This document shows, piece after piece, positions 1-7,940 of a stretch of DNA of 64,000 nucleotides. Under the pieces are notes generated by a model, which did no database searches, was not told the DNA's origin, and saw only the letters and a list, made by a program, of their open reading frames with translations. Origin of the DNA: Mesorhizobium sp. M1C.F.Ca.ET.210.01.1.1. Lineage in GTDB: Bacteria > Pseudomonadota > Alphaproteobacteria > Rhizobiales > Rhizobiaceae. The stretch's first letter is position 1. Every line of letters begins with the position of its first letter. The DNA lies in the NCBI RefSeq assembly GCF_004791585.1, contig NZ_SRUU01000001.1:248001-312000 (forward strand), given 5' to 3'. The position numbers and the translations under genes were made by a program.

Positions 1-90
1 CTTAACCGACGCCGTGTTCCCGATTCTTGATGCCTGGAGGCGACCGCTCCTGGCTTGCCGGCTTTCTTTCATCATGCGCGCATCCGCCGA

Positions 91-137
91 TTGAAATCAA
101 GCGCTATTTCTGCAATATTGATTGAACAGACATTCAA
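91..137 (+). promoter_or_regulatory. Predicted promoter and 16-bp operator upstream of the aminotransferase
   Basis: The inverted repeat TTGAACAGACATTCAA occupies 122-137. Its arms TTGAA/TTCAA are separated by 6 bases. A TTGAAA hexamer at 91-96 and a weak AATATT at 114-119, 17 bases apart, could be the promoter, which would put the palindrome at the transcription start, a normal repressor position. An almost identical 16-mer lies upstream of the Rieske oxygenase gene (2871-2886). The palindrome is seen directly; the regulator is not in the window, and a TetR-type (BetI-like) repressor is only a guess. Confidence 0.5.
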
Positions 138-226
138 AATGAAGTGAAGAAAAGCCTATTTTCCATGGCTTTCCGCTTCATTCGGTGTCCAGGGGAAATT
201 CCGCAACCGGACGATGCGAGGCTAGG

Positions 227-1642
227 ATGGCGGCTGCAAGGGAGATCAAGACCAGGGAGGTCGAACAGGGCGGCGACGACGCGGTCGAGCTCGCCAAGCG
301 CCATCTTGTCCAGCCCTGGCCCTATGCCGGCTCGGTCGGCGCCGAGGCACGCGCGCTCATCGGCGAGGGCGACGGCATCTACATCACCGACGCTTCCGGC
401 AAGCGGCTGATCGACGGCCCGGCCGGCATGTGGTGCATCAATGTCGGCCATCGCCGCGAGGAATTGGCGAGGGTGATGTACGACCAGGCGATGGCGCTCT
501 CCTACAACACGCCCTGGTACACGATGAATGCGCCCTCGGCCGAGCTTGCCCGGCGCATCGCAGATGCCGCTCCGGGCGACCTCAGCCACAGCTTCTTCAC
601 CACCGGCGGCTCGTCGGCGGTGGAGACGGCGCTGCGCTTCATGCAGTTCTACAACAATGTGCGCGGCCGGCCGGAGAAGAAGCTGATCCTGAGCCGCGGC
701 GGCGCATATCACGGCTCGACCTACCTGTCGGCCTCGCTCAACGGGCGTCCGCGCGACCGCGACTGGATGGACGGCGCCGACGAACTGGTGGTGAAGCTCG
801 CTTCGCCCGACCCGTTCCGGCGGCCCAAGGAGATGAGCGTCGCCGCCTTCACCGATTTCCTCGTCGTTCAGTTCCGCGACGCCGTCGCGCGCATCGGCGC
901 GGATCGTATCGGCGCCTTTGTCGGCGAGCCTGTGCAGGCTTCGGGTGGCGTCATCGTGCCGCCGGACGGATATCTCAGGCGCATCCGCGAAATCTGCCGC
1001 GAGAACGACATCCTCTACATTTCCGACGAGGTGGTGACCGGCTTCGGGCGGCTCGGCCATGTCTTCGCCTCGGGCGACGTGTTCGACATCGATCCGGACA
1101 TGATCACCTTCGCCAAGGGGATCACTTCGGGCTATTTCCCGCTCGGCGGCGTGATCATCTCGGAACGGTTGCTGGAACAGCTGCGCCGCTCCAATCATCC
1201 GGACGCTCTCTTCGGCCATGGGCTCACCTACACCAGTCATCCAATCGGCTGCGCCGTGGCGCTGAAGAACCTCGACCTGCTGGAAGGGGGCGTGCTTCAG
1301 CATGCACGCGAGATCGCGCCCTATTTCCAGGCGCGGCTGAAGACGCTGGAGGAGCTGCCGCTGGTCGGCGAGGTGCGCGGCGCCGGCCTGATGGCCTGCG
1401 TCGAATGCGTCGCCGACCGCGAGAGCAAGAACCCGCTGCAGCTCGACAAGGATGTCGGAAAGCGCATCGACGCGCATTGCCACGAGCTCGGGCTTCTGGT
1501 GCGGCCGCTGATCAACATGTGCGTGATGTCGCCGCCGCTGATCATCAGCCGCGGGCAAGTCGACGACATGGTAGCGATCCTGCGCGAGGGGATTTCGCGC
1601 ACGATGGATGACCTCAGGGAGGAAGGGGTCTGGCGCGGGTGA
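227..1642 (+). CDS. Class-III pyridoxal-phosphate aminotransferase
   Basis: This is a PLP-dependent aminotransferase of fold type I, class III (omega-amino acid/diamine:pyruvate group), 471 residues from the chosen start. Visible hallmarks are the TTGGSSAVE phosphate-binding loop, the GGAYHGST segment, the SDEVVTGFGR motif whose Asp (about residue 267) contacts the PLP ring nitrogen, and the Schiff-base lysine in TFAKGITSGY (about residue 297). I prefer the ATG at 227 over the GTG at 185 because GCGAGG sits six bases upstream and the extra residues resemble no family N-terminus. It converges with a Rieske oxygenase gene six bases away, and both have the same palindrome upstream, so they probably belong to one catabolic regulon for an amine or amino acid. 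The exact amino donor cannot be read from the sequence. Confidence 0.9.
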   Translation: MAAAREIKTREVEQGGDDAVELAKRHLVQPWPYAGSVGAEARALIGEGDGIYITDASGKRLIDGPAGMWCINVGHRREELARVMYDQAMALSYNTPWYTMNAPSAELARRIADAAPGDLSHSFFTTGGSSAVETALRFMQFYNNVRGRPEKKLILSRGGAYHGSTYLSASLNGRPRDRDWMDGADELVVKLASPDPFRRPKEMSVAAFTDFLVVQFRDAVARIGADRIGAFVGEPVQASGGVIVPPDGYLRRIREICRENDILYISDEVVTGFGRLGHVFASGDVFDIDPDMITFAKGITSGYFPLGGVIISERLLEQLRRSNHPDALFGHGLTYTSHPIGCAVALKNLDLLEGGVLQHAREIAPYFQARLKTLEELPLVGEVRGAGLMACVECVADRESKNPLQLDKDVGKRIDAHCHELGLLVRPLINMCVMSPPLIISRGQVDDMVAILREGISRTMDDLREEGVWRG

Positions 1643-1648
1643 GGACGC

Positions 1649-2851
1649 TCACCCCCTGGACCGCAGCGCGTCGTTCAGCGACCACATGTCCTTTTCCTCG
1701 GGCGCCGTCTCCAGATTGAGCACCGGAACCTGCCTGCGCAGATGGTCGTGGTGGGTGCGCACGCCGTATTCGAGGTCCGAGAGGTAGAAGCCTTCGAAGG
1801 CTTCCGACAGCATTGATTCGTTCGACCAGACGGAGAGCTGGACGTCCTCGTTCATGGTGTCGCGGTCGATGCGGTAGGCGAGATAGCGCGCCGCCGCCTG
1901 CTGCCGCGTCTCGTTTGGATAGCGATAGACCGCGCCGCGCAGCAGCGTCTCGCCGGTCGACAGCGGGAACTCCTGATAGAACTGCACCGATTCCGGCATG
2001 ATCGACAGCGCGTTGTTGGGGAAGATGCCGTAGTAGATCCAGGCCTTGCGCAGATGCTCCGGCAGATGCGTCGGCTCGGGCGCGATCCTGATGTACTGGC
2101 CGACGCTCCAGCGCCGCCCGGCATGCGGGTTGTAGGTGGCGAAGGAGCGCGACACGCCGTTGACGAACGGTTCGTCGAAATAGGTCGCGCCATAGAGGTC
2201 CTGCAGCGCCGGATGCGCCATGGCGACGTGATAGCCCTCATTGTCGACGTCGCGCACCGACTTCCAGTTGACCGGCGATTTCTGCGTCCAGATGCCCCAG
2301 GAGGGCACCATGTCGGCAACGCGGTAGTGGGCGATCTCGGCCTCGATAGGCTTCAACAGCTCGGCCACGGAAGGCTGCGGCCCACCGTTGCGGAAGCGGA
2401 TGAAGATGAAGCCCATCCAGATTTCGAGGTCGAGCGGCATCAGCCCGAACTCGGTCTTGTCGAGTTCGGGGAAGGAACGCGGACGGGCCGCACCCCGCAG
2501 CGTGCCGTCGAGATTGTAGACCCAGCCATGAAACGGGCAGACCAGCGCGTTCTTGCAGGTGCCCTGGCCGTCGGCGACGACGCGGCTGCCGCGATGACGG
2601 CACATGTTGTTGAAGGCGCGCACGACGCCGTCCTTGCCGCGCACGATCAGCGCCCGCTCGCCGATGACGTCCATGGTCAGATAGTCGCCCGCGTTCGGCA
2701 CGTCGGAAACGTGGCCGGCGATCTGCCAGTGATTGCGGAAGACATGTTCCTTCTCGAGCTCGAGAAGCGCGTTGGAGTGATAGCTCCACCCCGGCAAGCC
2801 CCGCCGGTCCCAATCGTTGGGGATCGCCACGTCACGGAGGTGAGGGTTCAT
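1649..2851 (-). CDS. Rieske non-heme iron oxygenase, alpha subunit (group V-like)
   Basis: A 400-residue terminal oxygenase of the ring-hydroxylating dioxygenase superfamily. The Rieske [2Fe-2S] ligands are in CRHRGS and CPFHGW, and the mononuclear iron histidines are in EGYHVAMAHP. The residue expected to bridge the two metal sites is Glu, about residue 205, rather than the Asp of naphthalene-type enzymes. Glu at this place is known from carnitine and glycine-betaine oxygenases, so I infer that the substrate is a quaternary or methylated amine rather than an arene. No reductase gene is adjacent, so electrons must come from a partner encoded elsewhere. The gene converges with the aminotransferase gene and shares its operator sequence. 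Substrate unknown. Confidence 0.9.
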   Translation of the reverse strand: MNPHLRDVAIPNDWDRRGLPGWSYHSNALLELEKEHVFRNHWQIAGHVSDVPNAGDYLTMDVIGERALIVRGKDGVVRAFNNMCRHRGSRVVADGQGTCKNALVCPFHGWVYNLDGTLRGAARPRSFPELDKTEFGLMPLDLEIWMGFIFIRFRNGGPQPSVAELLKPIEAEIAHYRVADMVPSWGIWTQKSPVNWKSVRDVDNEGYHVAMAHPALQDLYGATYFDEPFVNGVSRSFATYNPHAGRRWSVGQYIRIAPEPTHLPEHLRKAWIYYGIFPNNALSIMPESVQFYQEFPLSTGETLLRGAVYRYPNETRQQAAARYLAYRIDRDTMNEDVQLSVWSNESMLSEAFEGFYLSDLEYGVRTHHDHLRRQVPVLNLETAPEEKDMWSLNDALRSRG

Positions 2852-2870
2852 AAAAATGGTCTTCTTTTTG

Positions 2871-2886
2871 TTGAATACTCATTCAA
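2871..2886 (-). promoter_or_regulatory. 16-bp operator upstream of the Rieske oxygenase gene
   Basis: TTGAATACTCATTCAA, with six-base arms TTGAAT/ATTCAA, lies 20 bases upstream of the ATG at 2851. It has the same length, arms and right half (CATTCAA) as the palindrome at 122-137. This position would block the promoter or the early transcribed region. Two independent copies before functionally compatible genes make a shared repressor likely. Confidence 0.55.
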
Positions 2887-3107
2887 TAAAAGCTTATTTT
2901 TCATTGAAATGCAATGGTTTGTGGAATCATGCACAAATTGTGGCGGCGGGACTGAAGTCGCCCGGACCGGGAAAATCCGGGAAAATCCGAGCCTTAACCA
3001 AGGATGCAAAAGAGCGGTTCCGGCCGCGGAGGCGAGCGTCGCGAGAGGTCCATTTCGGCACGTCCGCGCGTCGGGCGATCGCGATGATCGCGCCGATCAG
3101 GCACCTG

Positions 3108-3123
3108 TGTGAGATCGCTCACA
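3108..3123. promoter_or_regulatory. CRP/FNR-family-like binding site
   Basis: TGTGAGATCGCTCACA is a perfect TGTGA-N6-TCACA site with six-base arms. It lies about 195 bases upstream of the gene at 3318 and about 255 upstream of the Rieske start. The match is to the enterobacterial CRP consensus; rhizobial Crp-like proteins have variant sites, so relevance is uncertain. Confidence 0.3.
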
Positions 3124-3317
3124 GTCCGCCGCATCCGGCAGGCGCATGTGTTTGGCAAACCGGAAGCGGCCAAACGTTCGCTGACGGCAAGCAAGGGCGG
3201 AGGCGATCCCTGTTTCAATCCTGTTACACGGGCAACCGCGCCCAACCATTCGGCGGTTACGCGGCGCGATTAAGTTCGTTTCATAGGGAAATAGAAAAAT
3301 AACGAAGGGAACAACCG

Positions 3318-3728
3318 ATGCTTGCGAAAGTCCACATCGCCGATCCAAGCCGCCGCGCACACGGCCCGGAGCGCAATGACCGCCGGCCGAAGCTGGCGCT
3401 GCGCCAGCGCGCCAGCGATCACCCGATGGCGATGTTCATGCTGATCGGCGCCTGCGCCTTCCTCATCATGGTGGCCGCCCCGGCGGCGGGTCCCGCTTTC
3501 GCTTCGATCAATCCCCCGGCCAATGTCGTGGAGGGAGCGCCGACCGCGCTCAAGACGGCGCGCCTGCCGCAGCCGCAGGTCGAGTTCGCCTGCAAGGGCC
3601 AGAACTGGGGCGCCGAGAACGCCGAATGCCTGCGCGCCATCGCCGAACAGTCCGGCCAGCACCGGGCCCGCGCGGTGCGCATGATCGCCAACGCCGCGCC
3701 GCTGACCAACACGCCGAACATCTTTTAA
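3318..3728 (+). CDS. Small membrane-anchored or secreted protein, unknown function
   Basis: A 136-residue protein I do not recognise. A basic N-terminal stretch of about 35 residues precedes one hydrophobic segment (about residues 37-60) rich in Ala, Met and Ile, ending with a possible AFAS cleavage site. The remainder has two Cys residues (FACKGQNW and ECLRAI) that could form a disulfide in the periplasm. The segment AENAECLRAIAEQ resembles short conserved motifs seen in rhizobial envelope proteins, but I cannot name a family. It stands alone, followed by a strong terminator at 3762-3800. An AACGAAGGGAAC stretch before the ATG can serve as the ribosome binding site. Confidence 0.6.
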   Translation: MLAKVHIADPSRRAHGPERNDRRPKLALRQRASDHPMAMFMLIGACAFLIMVAAPAAGPAFASINPPANVVEGAPTALKTARLPQPQVEFACKGQNWGAENAECLRAIAEQSGQHRARAVRMIANAAPLTNTPNIF

Positions 3729-3761
3729 GGCTCCCCTGAGCGCACCCTCCGCGCTCCAGTC

Positions 3762-3800
3762 AGGCTCCCGCCGCAATGTCGGTCGGGAGCCTCTTTTTTT
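3762..3800 (+). terminator. Rho-independent terminator
   Basis: A perfect 9-bp stem AGGCTCCCG/CGGGAGCCT (3762-3770 with 3784-3792) is followed by a run of seven T residues at 3794-3800. It ends the monocistronic gene at 3318-3728. Confidence 0.9.
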
Positions 3801-3958
3801 GGATCTGCCGATATTCAGGTGAAGCCGGCCTGCGAATGGCGGTTTCCTGTGCTTCCGGTCTTACGTAACTTTTAAGTACGCTCCGCTCCGGTTCTCGGAA
3901 ACCACCACTCTCGGCTCGGCTTGACTTGAATCTCGACAAATCCGGAGGAGGGCGAACT

Positions 3959-6046
3959 TCAGTTTTCGACCGCCGCCTGCTCGGCAATCACCGCCAGCAC
4001 GCCGCGGACGTCGAGCGTCGAGAAAGGCTTTTCCAGGATCTGCGGCCGCTGCTGCGGCGGCAGCGCCTCGATCTCCGCCTTGGCGCCGATAAGGTCGCCG
4101 GTGACCAGCACGAAGCGCTGCGCCAGCCCGGGCCGTTCCGTCAGCAACTCGCGGTAGATCGACATGCCGCTGGTGCCCGGCATGCGCAGGTCGGAAAAGA
4201 CGATGTCCGGCGGCATCTGCCCGCTCAGCACCTCGCCGGCGGACGTCCAGCTCGGCACGAGACGCGACTTGACCCCCATCAGTTCCAGTATGTCGGAGAG
4301 CGACGCGGCGACGTCGGGTTCGTCGTCGATGATCAGCGCGTGGCGCAGCCCGCTCGAGCGGGCCGGACTTTCGCCGGCCTTTGCCGCGTCGCCGGCAATC
4401 GCCGGCAACTGGACGACGAAGCGCGCGCCGTGCGGCTCGACCTCCTCGAACCAGATGTTGCCGTTGTGGCGCTCGACGATCGATTTCGAGATCGACAGAC
4501 CGATGCCGGTGCCGACGCCAACCGGCTTGGTGGTGAAATAGGATTCGAAGATGCGCGAGCGGATCGCCTGGGGAATGCCCGGCCCGTTGTCCTCGACGGA
4601 GAATCCGGGATTGCCGCGTTCGCTGCGAAAGGTCCGCACCTTGATGTGCCGCTCGCCGGTGATGCCTGCCAGCGCATGCTGGCTGTTGATGAGGAAGTTG
4701 GCCGCGACCTGGGTGACGTGGTCGGCGTCGGCCATGGCGAGCAGCGGGCCATTGGCGAAGTCGGTGTCGATGATGATGCCGCTGGAGCGCGCGCCATAGG
4801 CGGTCACTTCGAGCGCCGAGCGCATCACATGGTTGAGGTCGGTTTCGGCCTGCTCGGTTGGATGCAGGCGCACCATCGACAGGAAGCTCTTGACGATACG
4901 GCCGCAGCGTTCGGCGGCCGCGCGCACCTTCTCGGCGCGCACCTTGGTCTGCGGGTCGCTCGCGAATTCATGCAGCAGCGTCGATTGCGCCACCACCACC
5001 GCCAGCGGGTTGTTGAGCTCGTGCGAGACGCCGGCGAGCAGCGATCCCATCGCCGCCATCTTTTCGTTCTGGTGCAGCTTCTCGCGCTGGCGGTTGATCT
5101 CTTCTTCGGCGTGCAGCTTCTCGCGCAGGTCGCGAATCGAGCCGAAGATCAGGCGGCGGTCGGCAACGCGCATCTCGGTCGCCGTCAGTTCGATCGGGAA
5201 CACCTCGCCGGCGGCATTCTGGGTGACGGTCTCCATCCGCTGGCCGACCATCGGCGCGCCGCGGCCCGACATGTATTCGGCGCCCGAGGCATAGCCCTTG
5301 CGGTAGTAGATCGGCACGATGGTGTCGAGCAGGTCCTTGCCGAGGATGTCGCTGCGCGGAAAGCCGAACATCTTCTCGGCAGCGGGATTGAATTCGATGA
5401 TCGAGCCCGCCTCGTCGATGACGATGATGGCGTCGAGCGAAGCCTGCAGCATGGTGCGGCGGATGACCTCGCTGGCATGCGCCTCGGAAGGGGAGTGCTC
5501 GATGGCGTCGCCGATGGCTAAAGCGATGATGTGGAGCGTCGCCTCTTCCTCGTCCGTCCATTCGCGTTCGGCGACGCAGTCGTTGACGGCCAGCGTGCCC
5601 CAGAGATGGCCGTGCGCGAAGACCGACACCGACAGGAACGATTTGATGTTCTGCTTCTCGAAATCGGTCCTCAAAAAGCCGTCCAGATCGCGCGTGTGGC
5701 CGGCAAAGACCTTCCCCTGCCGTTCGTCTTCCTGCAGTCGTTCCAGCAACGGATCGGAGTTGATGATCGATTGCACAATCACCGTGGGCGAAGCCAGCTC
5801 GCCGCCGAAGTTCGGGTCGATCCAGTAGGCCGAAACGGACTGGGCAAAGCCCTGCCCCGGCAATTCGCGCAGACGAAAGAGGATGCCGCGCTGACATTCC
5901 ATCGAGCGGCACAGCGTCTCCAATATGCTGTCCATCTCGCGCTGCCAGTCGCCGGCCTCGCGAAGCCGGCGCACGACATGGACAGCCGCCATGGCGGCGC
6001 CCTGGCGGGAGCCCTGCATGTCCATCCGTGCGGCCTCAGCTGTCAT
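3959..6046 (-). CDS. Hybrid sensor histidine kinase (GAF-PAS-HisKA-HATPase-REC)
   Basis: A 695-residue soluble hybrid kinase with no membrane segment. In order: a GAF-like domain (about 20-190, with the segment GHLWGTLAVND), a PAS domain (about 205-310, EFNPAAEKMFGF), the HisKA dimerisation helix with phospho-acceptor His at about residue 342 (SHELNNPLAVV), the HATPase_c domain with its N box (NFLINSQHAL), DNGPGIP and GTGIGLSI, and a C-terminal receiver with IIDDEPD and the phospho-acceptor Asp at about 619 (FSDLRMPG). It follows the response regulator gene on the same strand with a 137-base gap, so the two probably form a phosphorelay: kinase to internal receiver, then possibly to the separate regulator. 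A cytoplasmic or redox/small-molecule signal is likely, but the ligand is unknown. Confidence 0.93.
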   Translation of the reverse strand: MTAEAARMDMQGSRQGAAMAAVHVVRRLREAGDWQREMDSILETLCRSMECQRGILFRLRELPGQGFAQSVSAYWIDPNFGGELASPTVIVQSIINSDPLLERLQEDERQGKVFAGHTRDLDGFLRTDFEKQNIKSFLSVSVFAHGHLWGTLAVNDCVAEREWTDEEEATLHIIALAIGDAIEHSPSEAHASEVIRRTMLQASLDAIIVIDEAGSIIEFNPAAEKMFGFPRSDILGKDLLDTIVPIYYRKGYASGAEYMSGRGAPMVGQRMETVTQNAAGEVFPIELTATEMRVADRRLIFGSIRDLREKLHAEEEINRQREKLHQNEKMAAMGSLLAGVSHELNNPLAVVVAQSTLLHEFASDPQTKVRAEKVRAAAERCGRIVKSFLSMVRLHPTEQAETDLNHVMRSALEVTAYGARSSGIIIDTDFANGPLLAMADADHVTQVAANFLINSQHALAGITGERHIKVRTFRSERGNPGFSVEDNGPGIPQAIRSRIFESYFTTKPVGVGTGIGLSISKSIVERHNGNIWFEEVEPHGARFVVQLPAIAGDAAKAGESPARSSGLRHALIIDDEPDVAASLSDILELMGVKSRLVPSWTSAGEVLSGQMPPDIVFSDLRMPGTSGMSIYRELLTERPGLAQRFVLVTGDLIGAKAEIEALPPQQRPQILEKPFSTLDVRGVLAVIAEQAAVEN

Positions 6047-6183
6047 CGTCGAAGGTCATCCCCAGGCCATATCGGTAAACCATGAAATCCAGCACACAAG
6101 CCTCGAAAATCGAACGGGGACACGCGCTGGATCGGAATGCTACAGCGTCCACCGCGTATCCGGAAGGATGCGCGATGCCGGAG

Positions 6184-6912
6184 TCAGTTGCTGTCGCTTG
6201 TCGGGAGCGAGAAGATGTAGCCTTCGCCGCGCACCGTTCGCAGGAATTTCGGATTGGCCGGATCGGCTTCGATCTTTTTCCGTAGGCGCATGATGCGGAT
6301 GTCGACCGCGCGGGAGGACTCAGGATCCTCGACAAAGCCGATCGCCTCCGAGATCGCAGCCCGCGTCAAAAGCCGGTTGGCGCGGGTGAGGAAAACCTCA
6401 AGCACGTCGAACTCGCTCTTGGCCATCTCGATGACCGCACCGTTGGCGCCGGTCACGAGCCTGCCGTCGAAATCGGCCTGGAAGCCGCCGAAATTCATGA
6501 AGCGCCGCGTGCCGGCCTCCGCCTTCGCGGCCTGCGGAGCGACCGGCTGCGGCACGCGGCGCAGCACGCTGCGGACCCGCGCCAGCACCTCGCGCAATTC
6601 ATAGGGCTTGACGATGTAGTCGTCGGCGCCGAGCTCCAGCCCAACGATGCGGTCGAGCGCGGTGCCGGCGGCGGTGGCATAGATGATGCCGATCTGGGTT
6701 TTGGAGCGCAGCCAGCGGCCGAGTGACAACCCGTCCTCGCCGGGCATGGCGATGTCGAGGATGGCAAGGTGGAAGGGCTGCGCCTCGAGAAGGTTGCGCG
6801 CCGCCGCGGCATTCTCGGCCGTGGCGACGTCATAGCCATTGGCGCCGAGATACTCGGCAACCGCTTCCCTCAGATCCGGCTCGTCCTCGACGACGATGAT
6901 GCGTGCCTTCAC
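6184..6912 (-). CDS. OmpR/PhoB-family response regulator
   Basis: A two-domain transcription factor of 242 residues. The receiver has VVEDEP near the start, the phospho-acceptor Asp at about residue 53 (AILDIAMPG), a switch Thr (IIYATA) and the invariant Lys in IVKPYEL. The C-terminal winged helix shows SEFDVLEVFL and the recognition region SSRAVDIRIMRLRKKI followed by RTVRGEGYIF. I chose the GTG at 6912 because GGGAGCGAGAG precedes it at good spacing and the receiver begins right after; an ATG at 6960 would add 16 unusual residues. It lies upstream of the hybrid kinase gene and is divergent from a second, degenerate regulator at 7006. Confidence 0.92.
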   Translation of the reverse strand: MKARIIVVEDEPDLREAVAEYLGANGYDVATAENAAAARNLLEAQPFHLAILDIAMPGEDGLSLGRWLRSKTQIGIIYATAAGTALDRIVGLELGADDYIVKPYELREVLARVRSVLRRVPQPVAPQAAKAEAGTRRFMNFGGFQADFDGRLVTGANGAVIEMAKSEFDVLEVFLTRANRLLTRAAISEAIGFVEDPESSRAVDIRIMRLRKKIEADPANPKFLRTVRGEGYIFSLPTSDSN

Positions 6913-7005
6913 AATGCTCTCGCTCCCGCTTTCAGCGGAAAGTAGATTGGGTATAAACATGATGTCCAGCGCTCATCTCGAGTTGTCTGTGGCGGGGTGA
7001 AGAAA

Positions 7006-7692
7006 ATGGCAGCACGATCCGTCATCGCGCTTGTGTCCGTTGCCGAAGTGGTGGCCGGCGACCTTGCCGACCATCTCGAGCGGCGTGGGCACGACGTTCG
7101 CCAGGCGCGACAGCCGTGGGAGGCCGAGTCGCTGCTTTCGGCAGGGGGCATCGATGTCGTGGTCGTCGGTGACGACGTGACCCAGGCCGAGGGGCGCGAG
7201 TTGCTGAGGCGCTTCGGCGGCGAGGGTGGCTGCGACTTCATCCTGATCTGCCGGCCCGCCGATCTCGTCGACAAGGTGCTGGCGCTGGAGCTCGGCGCTG
7301 CCGACGTGATCGAAAGCCCGCTCAACGTGCGCGAGCTGGCGGCGCGTATCGGCGGCCTGCTGACGCGGCGCGGCCGCAACACCCAGGAACTGATCGTGCT
7401 GGAGAACGCCACCGTCGACTTGAGGTCAGCCATGGTCATGCATCGCTCCGGCGCCGAGGATCAGCTCTCGCCGGGGCAGGTGGCGCTGCTCAGGCTGTTT
7501 CTGGCGAGCCCGCGAAAGGTGCTGACGCGCGACGACATCATCGCCGCCGCGCCCGCCGAGAATGCCGACGCCTTCGACCGCTCGATCGATTCGCGCATCG
7601 TCAGGCTGCGCCGCAAGCTCGATACGGAGACCATCATCACCATCAGGGGTGCCGGCTACCGCTTCGATCCGCCGACGCCGCGCACCGACTGA
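7006..7692 (+). CDS. Winged-helix regulator with degenerate receiver domain
   Basis: This 228-residue protein has the length and layout of an OmpR-type regulator, but its receiver lacks all the phosphorylation residues. The acidic pocket is LVSVAEV instead of a DD or ED pair, the phospho-acceptor position in VVVVGDDVTQAEG aligns with Gly, and the invariant Lys-Pro is Ser-Pro (IESPLNVREL). The DNA-binding half is intact (LSPGQVALLRLF, SIDSRIVRLRRKL, TIRGAGYRF). It presumably binds DNA independently of phosphorylation, or is controlled by dimerisation or ligand. It is divergent from the canonical regulator/kinase operon, with about 90 bases between. The ATG at 7006 has GGGGTGAAG just upstream, better than the GTG at 6997. 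Confidence 0.85.
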   Translation: MAARSVIALVSVAEVVAGDLADHLERRGHDVRQARQPWEAESLLSAGGIDVVVVGDDVTQAEGRELLRRFGGEGGCDFILICRPADLVDKVLALELGAADVIESPLNVRELAARIGGLLTRRGRNTQELIVLENATVDLRSAMVMHRSGAEDQLSPGQVALLRLFLASPRKVLTRDDIIAAAPAENADAFDRSIDSRIVRLRRKLDTETIITIRGAGYRFDPPTPRTD

Positions 7693-7724
7693 ACCGAGGG
7701 TGGCCAGGGTTCGTCCTTGATCCT

Positions 7725-7770
7725 GCATCGGCTTCCGCCAAAACCGCTTCGCACTTTCGGGTCGGATGCT
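7725..7770. repeat. Palindromic intergenic repeat, AAAACCG-core family (copy 1)
   Basis: The outer arms GCATC and GGATGC flank a core CCAAAACCGCTTCGCACTTT. The same core pattern recurs at five other places in the window (near 49.6, 52.3, 54.5, 56.6 and 61.0 kb). It lies just downstream of the degenerate regulator gene, as such elements usually do. Confidence 0.55.
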
Positions 7771-7775
7771 CGCGC

Positions 7776-7940
7776 CTATCGCACCACCAGCACCGAGGGA
7801 CCCGAAGGCAGGTCCGCGCTGGCGGTGATTTCGACATGGGCGCGCTCCTTGAGCAGCACCGTTGCGAGCGCGACAAAGCCGAGCAGCCCTTGCGCGTAGA
7901 GCAGTGCGGAAAGCACGGAAGCTGCGAATCTGGTGTTCAT
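7776..7940 (-). CDS. Very small membrane protein, unknown
   Basis: A 54-residue product starting with MNTRF, with one hydrophobic helix (about residues 5-28) and a short polar tail ending in GPSVLVVR. The ATG at 7940 is preceded at good spacing by GGGGGTAAT. An ATG at 7967 would add nine residues without a clear ribosome binding site. It has no recognisable family and lies alone between two regulators and the L,D-transpeptidase gene. The start signal and membrane helix support a real gene, but without homologs the call is tentative. Confidence 0.4.
   Translation of the reverse strand: MNTRFAASVLSALLYAQGLLGFVALATVLLKERAHVEITASADLPSGPSVLVVR

Larger units (their letters stand above)
2852..3317. 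other. 466-bp intergenic region with operator and CRP-like site
   Basis: The left end is AT-rich and holds the promoter and operator of the Rieske oxygenase gene. Further right I see a CRP-type palindrome at 3108-3123 and no convincing coding sequence. The open frames here have poor starts and arginine- or proline-rich, shadow-like translations. Confidence 0.5.
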
